From: Haliea sp.
GTDB lineage: Bacteria; Pseudomonadota; Gammaproteobacteria; Pseudomonadales; Halieaceae
Length of the DNA: 64,000 bases
Reading direction: 5' to 3'
Assembly: GCA_030730585.1 (NCBI GenBank)
Contig: JANQUV010000101.1
Span: 3,881 to 67,880, forward strand
The position numbers and the translations under genes are program-made. The notes under the pieces were generated by a model that saw nothing but the letters and a program-made list of their open reading frames with translations, was not told where the DNA came from and searched no databases. Below are positions 62,060 to 64,000 of the stretch, piece after piece; positions within the stretch are counted from its first letter, which is position 1, and every line of letters starts with the position of its first letter.

Positions 62060-63435
62060 GCGCTTTTCGCAGCTTGTTGTTGTGGGGCACGCCACCGCTG
62101 GCTGTGTTGCTGGCGCTGTGCTTGCAGCAAGCGGGTTTCAGCTACGACATTGCGGTGGTGTCGATGGTTGCGCTGTGGTGCGTGCTCTGGTGGGTCTTTG
62201 AGCCGGTACCGATTCCGGTCACTTCGCTGCTGCCTATTGCGCTGCTGCCTTTACTCGGTGTTTTGACACCGGCGCAGGTCGGCCAGGCCTACGGTTCGCC
62301 ACTGATTTTGTTGTTGCTTGGGGGTTTTTTGCTCTCTAAGGCGATGGAGCATTCCGGGGCTCATCGGCGCATCGCGTTGGGTTTGGTGCGTGTCGTCGGC
62401 GCTGACAGCGGCCGGCGTCTGGTGCTCGGTTTTATGATTGCCGCCGCCAGCCTCAGCATGTGGATTTCCAACACGGCGACAACGTTGATGTTGTTGCCGG
62501 TGGCGCTAGCCGTGCTGGAGGCGACTGACCGGCGGCGCGAGCTGGCGGTGCCTTTGCTACTGGGTGTGGCCTATGCGGCCAGTGTCGGTGGCATCGGTAC
62601 CCCGATCGGTACGCCGCCCAACCTGATTTTCATGCAGGTTTATGAGCAAACGACCGGTGAGTCCATCAGCTTCACCCGCTGGATGAGCTGGGCGGTGCCG
62701 GTGGTGGTGGTCATGGTTCCGCTGATGGCCTTTATCCTTACGCGCAGGCTGTCGGGGCCTATTGTTGTAGAGATGCCCACAAGCGGTGTGTGGCGCACCG
62801 AGGAAAAGCGTGTGCTGTTCGTGTTCGGCCTCACTGCACTGGCTTGGATCACACGGGGTGAGCCCTTCGGTGGGTGGCAGGCATTGTTGGGCTTGCCGCA
62901 GGCTAATGATGCCTCTGTGGCGCTGTTGGCGGTGGTCTTGATGTTTGTGTTGCCGAATGGCAAGGGTGGGCGTCTGCTCGACTGGGAGCGAGCCAGCACC
63001 ATTCCCTGGGGCGTGCTGCTGCTGTTTTCCGGCGGTATCTGCCTGGCCAGTGGCTTCGTGGCGTCAGGCTTAAGCGATGTGATGGGCAAGGCGCTCGCCG
63101 GCCTGACCGGTATGCCACTGTGGCTACTGTTATTGCTGATTTGTCTCGCGGTCACGTTCATGACCGAGACGACCTCCAATACTGCGAGTACCACTTTGCT
63201 CATGCCGGTGCTGGCTGCTGCCGCGCTGGCCGCGGGCTTGCCGCTGGAAATGATTATGGTGCCGGCAGCGATGAGTGCGAGCTGTGCGTTTATGCTGCCC
63301 GTGGCGACTGCACCGAATTCGGTGGTCTATGGCAGTGGCCTGATCACCACCGCGCAAATGGCGAGGGAAGGCTTTTTGTTGAATATCGCGGGTGCGCTGA
63401 TCATCAGCACCCTGTGTTATTTTTTGATCGGGTAG
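62056..63435 (+). CDS. DASS-family (SLC13) sodium:anion symporter
   Basis: A 459-residue membrane transporter with about 11-12 hydrophobic segments. The two SNT motifs of the divalent-anion:Na+ symporter family are visible: MWISNTATTLMLL and TETTSNTASTTLLMP. Substrates are dicarboxylates, sulfate or similar anions. The start is GTG 62056 in a GTGA overlap with the SMP-30-like gene, showing translational coupling; the pair may hydrolyse a lactone/ester outside and import the acid. Substrate is unknown. Confidence 0.88.
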   Translation: MSAFRSLLLWGTPPLAVLLALCLQQAGFSYDIAVVSMVALWCVLWWVFEPVPIPVTSLLPIALLPLLGVLTPAQVGQAYGSPLILLLLGGFLLSKAMEHSGAHRRIALGLVRVVGADSGRRLVLGFMIAAASLSMWISNTATTLMLLPVALAVLEATDRRRELAVPLLLGVAYAASVGGIGTPIGTPPNLIFMQVYEQTTGESISFTRWMSWAVPVVVVMVPLMAFILTRRLSGPIVVEMPTSGVWRTEEKRVLFVFGLTALAWITRGEPFGGWQALLGLPQANDASVALLAVVLMFVLPNGKGGRLLDWERASTIPWGVLLLFSGGICLASGFVASGLSDVMGKALAGLTGMPLWLLLLLICLAVTFMTETTSNTASTTLLMPVLAAAALAAGLPLEMIMVPAAMSASCAFMLPVATAPNSVVYGSGLITTAQMAREGFLLNIAGALIISTLCYFLIG

Positions 63436-63436
63436 C

Positions 63437-63465
63437 GCCTGCAGCAGTGTCGCACTGCCGCAGGC
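63437..63465. terminator. Hairpin between convergent DASS and peroxiredoxin genes
   Basis: GCCTGC-A-GCAGTG-TCG-CACTGC-C-GCAGGC is a nearly perfect 12-base-pair stem with one symmetric mismatch, sitting in the 39-base space between two convergent stop codons. No long T-tract is present on either strand. Confidence 0.55.
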
Positions 63466-63474
63466 TTAAGCCGT

Positions 63475-63954
63475 TTAGAGCAGCGCCATCATGCTGTCTG
63501 CAGAGCTCACGTCAACGCCGGCGCCAGGTTCTACGTTTAGCTGGGTAACAGTGCCGTTGTCCACAACCATGGCGAAACGCTGGCTGCGCTTACCCAGGCC
63601 AAAACCTGTGCCATCCAGTTCCAGGCCTAATGCGGTGGTGAATTCGCCGTTGCCGTCGCCCAGCATCAGCAATTCTTCGGCGTTTTGTGCCTTGCCCCAG
63701 GCATCCATCACAAAAGCATCGTTAACCGCCATACAGGCAATGGTATCAACGCCCTTGGCTTTGATTTTATCTGCATTGACCACATACCCGGGGAGGTGGG
63801 TGAGTGAGCAGCCCGGGGTGAACGCGCCTGGAACCGCAAACAAAACGACTTTTTTACCGGCAAAAATATCGTCGGTGCTAATGTTAACCGGGCCTTCAGC
63901 GCCCATGGTCTTAAGGGTTACTGCGGGGATTTTGTCGCCAACTTTAATGGTCAT
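63475..63954 (-). CDS. Prx5-type peroxiredoxin
   Basis: A 159-residue peroxiredoxin of the Prx5/hybrid type. The peroxidatic cysteine is C49 in PGAFTPGCS, with the expected Thr (T46) and a later conserved Arg (FAMVV-near SQRF). It lacks a glutaredoxin extension. It reduces hydroperoxides using glutathione/glutaredoxin or thioredoxin; TrxA is encoded elsewhere in the window. The start is ATG 63954 with GGAGAG upstream. Bases 63955-64000 show nothing else. Confidence 0.92.
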   Translation of the reverse strand: MTIKVGDKIPAVTLKTMGAEGPVNISTDDIFAGKKVVLFAVPGAFTPGCSLTHLPGYVVNADKIKAKGVDTIACMAVNDAFVMDAWGKAQNAEELLMLGDGNGEFTTALGLELDGTGFGLGKRSQRFAMVVDNGTVTQLNVEPGAGVDVSSADSMMALL

Positions 63955-64000
63955 GTTACTCTCCTTGAACTGAATGAGGTTTTCGTAGAGCGAGGATCAT

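Overview
The window looks like the chromosome of a free-living, probably marine, gammaproteobacterium. The gene order is Pseudomonas-like (argH-algZ-algR-hemC-hemD-hemX-hemY; lptM-lysA-dapF-yigA-xerC-yigB; ubiK next to comM and near glnK-amtB; rho-trxA). There is also a TonB receptor, a pilU-type ATPase and a large nitrogen-scavenging block. A Halieaceae/Cellvibrionales-like host is my guess from the style of the genes; no rRNA or tRNA is present to settle it.

Region 1-8.8 kb holds a truncated nitronate monooxygenase, a DUF1295 membrane protein, and a possible catabolic group: carotenoid/lignostilbene-type oxygenase, TonB-dependent receptor, a double-domain HxlR regulator and a PaaN-like aldehyde dehydrogenase. 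Region 8.8-13.4 kb is conserved core: comM, ubiK, then a TorF-type porin, glnK and amtB behind a sigma-54 promoter with an NtrC box.

Region 13.4-31.8 kb is the most interesting part. On the right (21.5-31.4 kb) is a complete guanidine-utilisation operon. It has a guanidine-I (ykkC) riboswitch, an ABC transporter, two DUF1989 carboxyguanidine deiminase subunits, a biotin-dependent guanidine/urea-type carboxylase and an allophanate hydrolase, with a second PII gene (glnB) directly downstream. A well-spaced -24/-12 promoter lies just upstream of the riboswitch, so nitrogen limitation and guanidine probably act together. Left of it, divergently transcribed from its own sigma-54 promoter, is a five-gene operon I cannot match to a described pathway: a xylose-isomerase-like TIM-barrel enzyme, a histidine-box di-iron desaturase/hydroxylase and an NMT1/taurine-type ABC transporter. 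Next to it are a TetR regulator, a type III glutamine synthetase (or gamma-glutamylamide synthetase) and a MetX-like alpha/beta hydrolase. The synthetase promoter and the TIM-barrel promoter share an identical 17-base element. I propose that this is an undescribed organic-nitrogen acquisition system.

Region 31.9-41.1 kb carries the yigB-xerC-yigA-dapF-lysA-lptM operon (minus strand), a DUF3187 outer-membrane protein, argH, and the algZ-algR two-component system. Between algR and hemC lies about 660 bases of non-coding DNA with an 8-base tandem repeat and REP-like hairpins. Region 41.7-56 kb is haem synthesis (hemC, hemD, hemX, hemY), ubiD, rho, trxA, a GIY-YIG protein, the ABC-F protein YheS, a TIGR02444 protein, an FKBP lipoprotein, rsd/algQ, dsbB and gshA. 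Region 56-64 kb has pilU, a VWA/MoxR pair with a small zinc-ribbon membrane protein, moaA, an SMP-30-like secreted protein coupled to a DASS-type anion transporter, and a Prx5-type peroxiredoxin.
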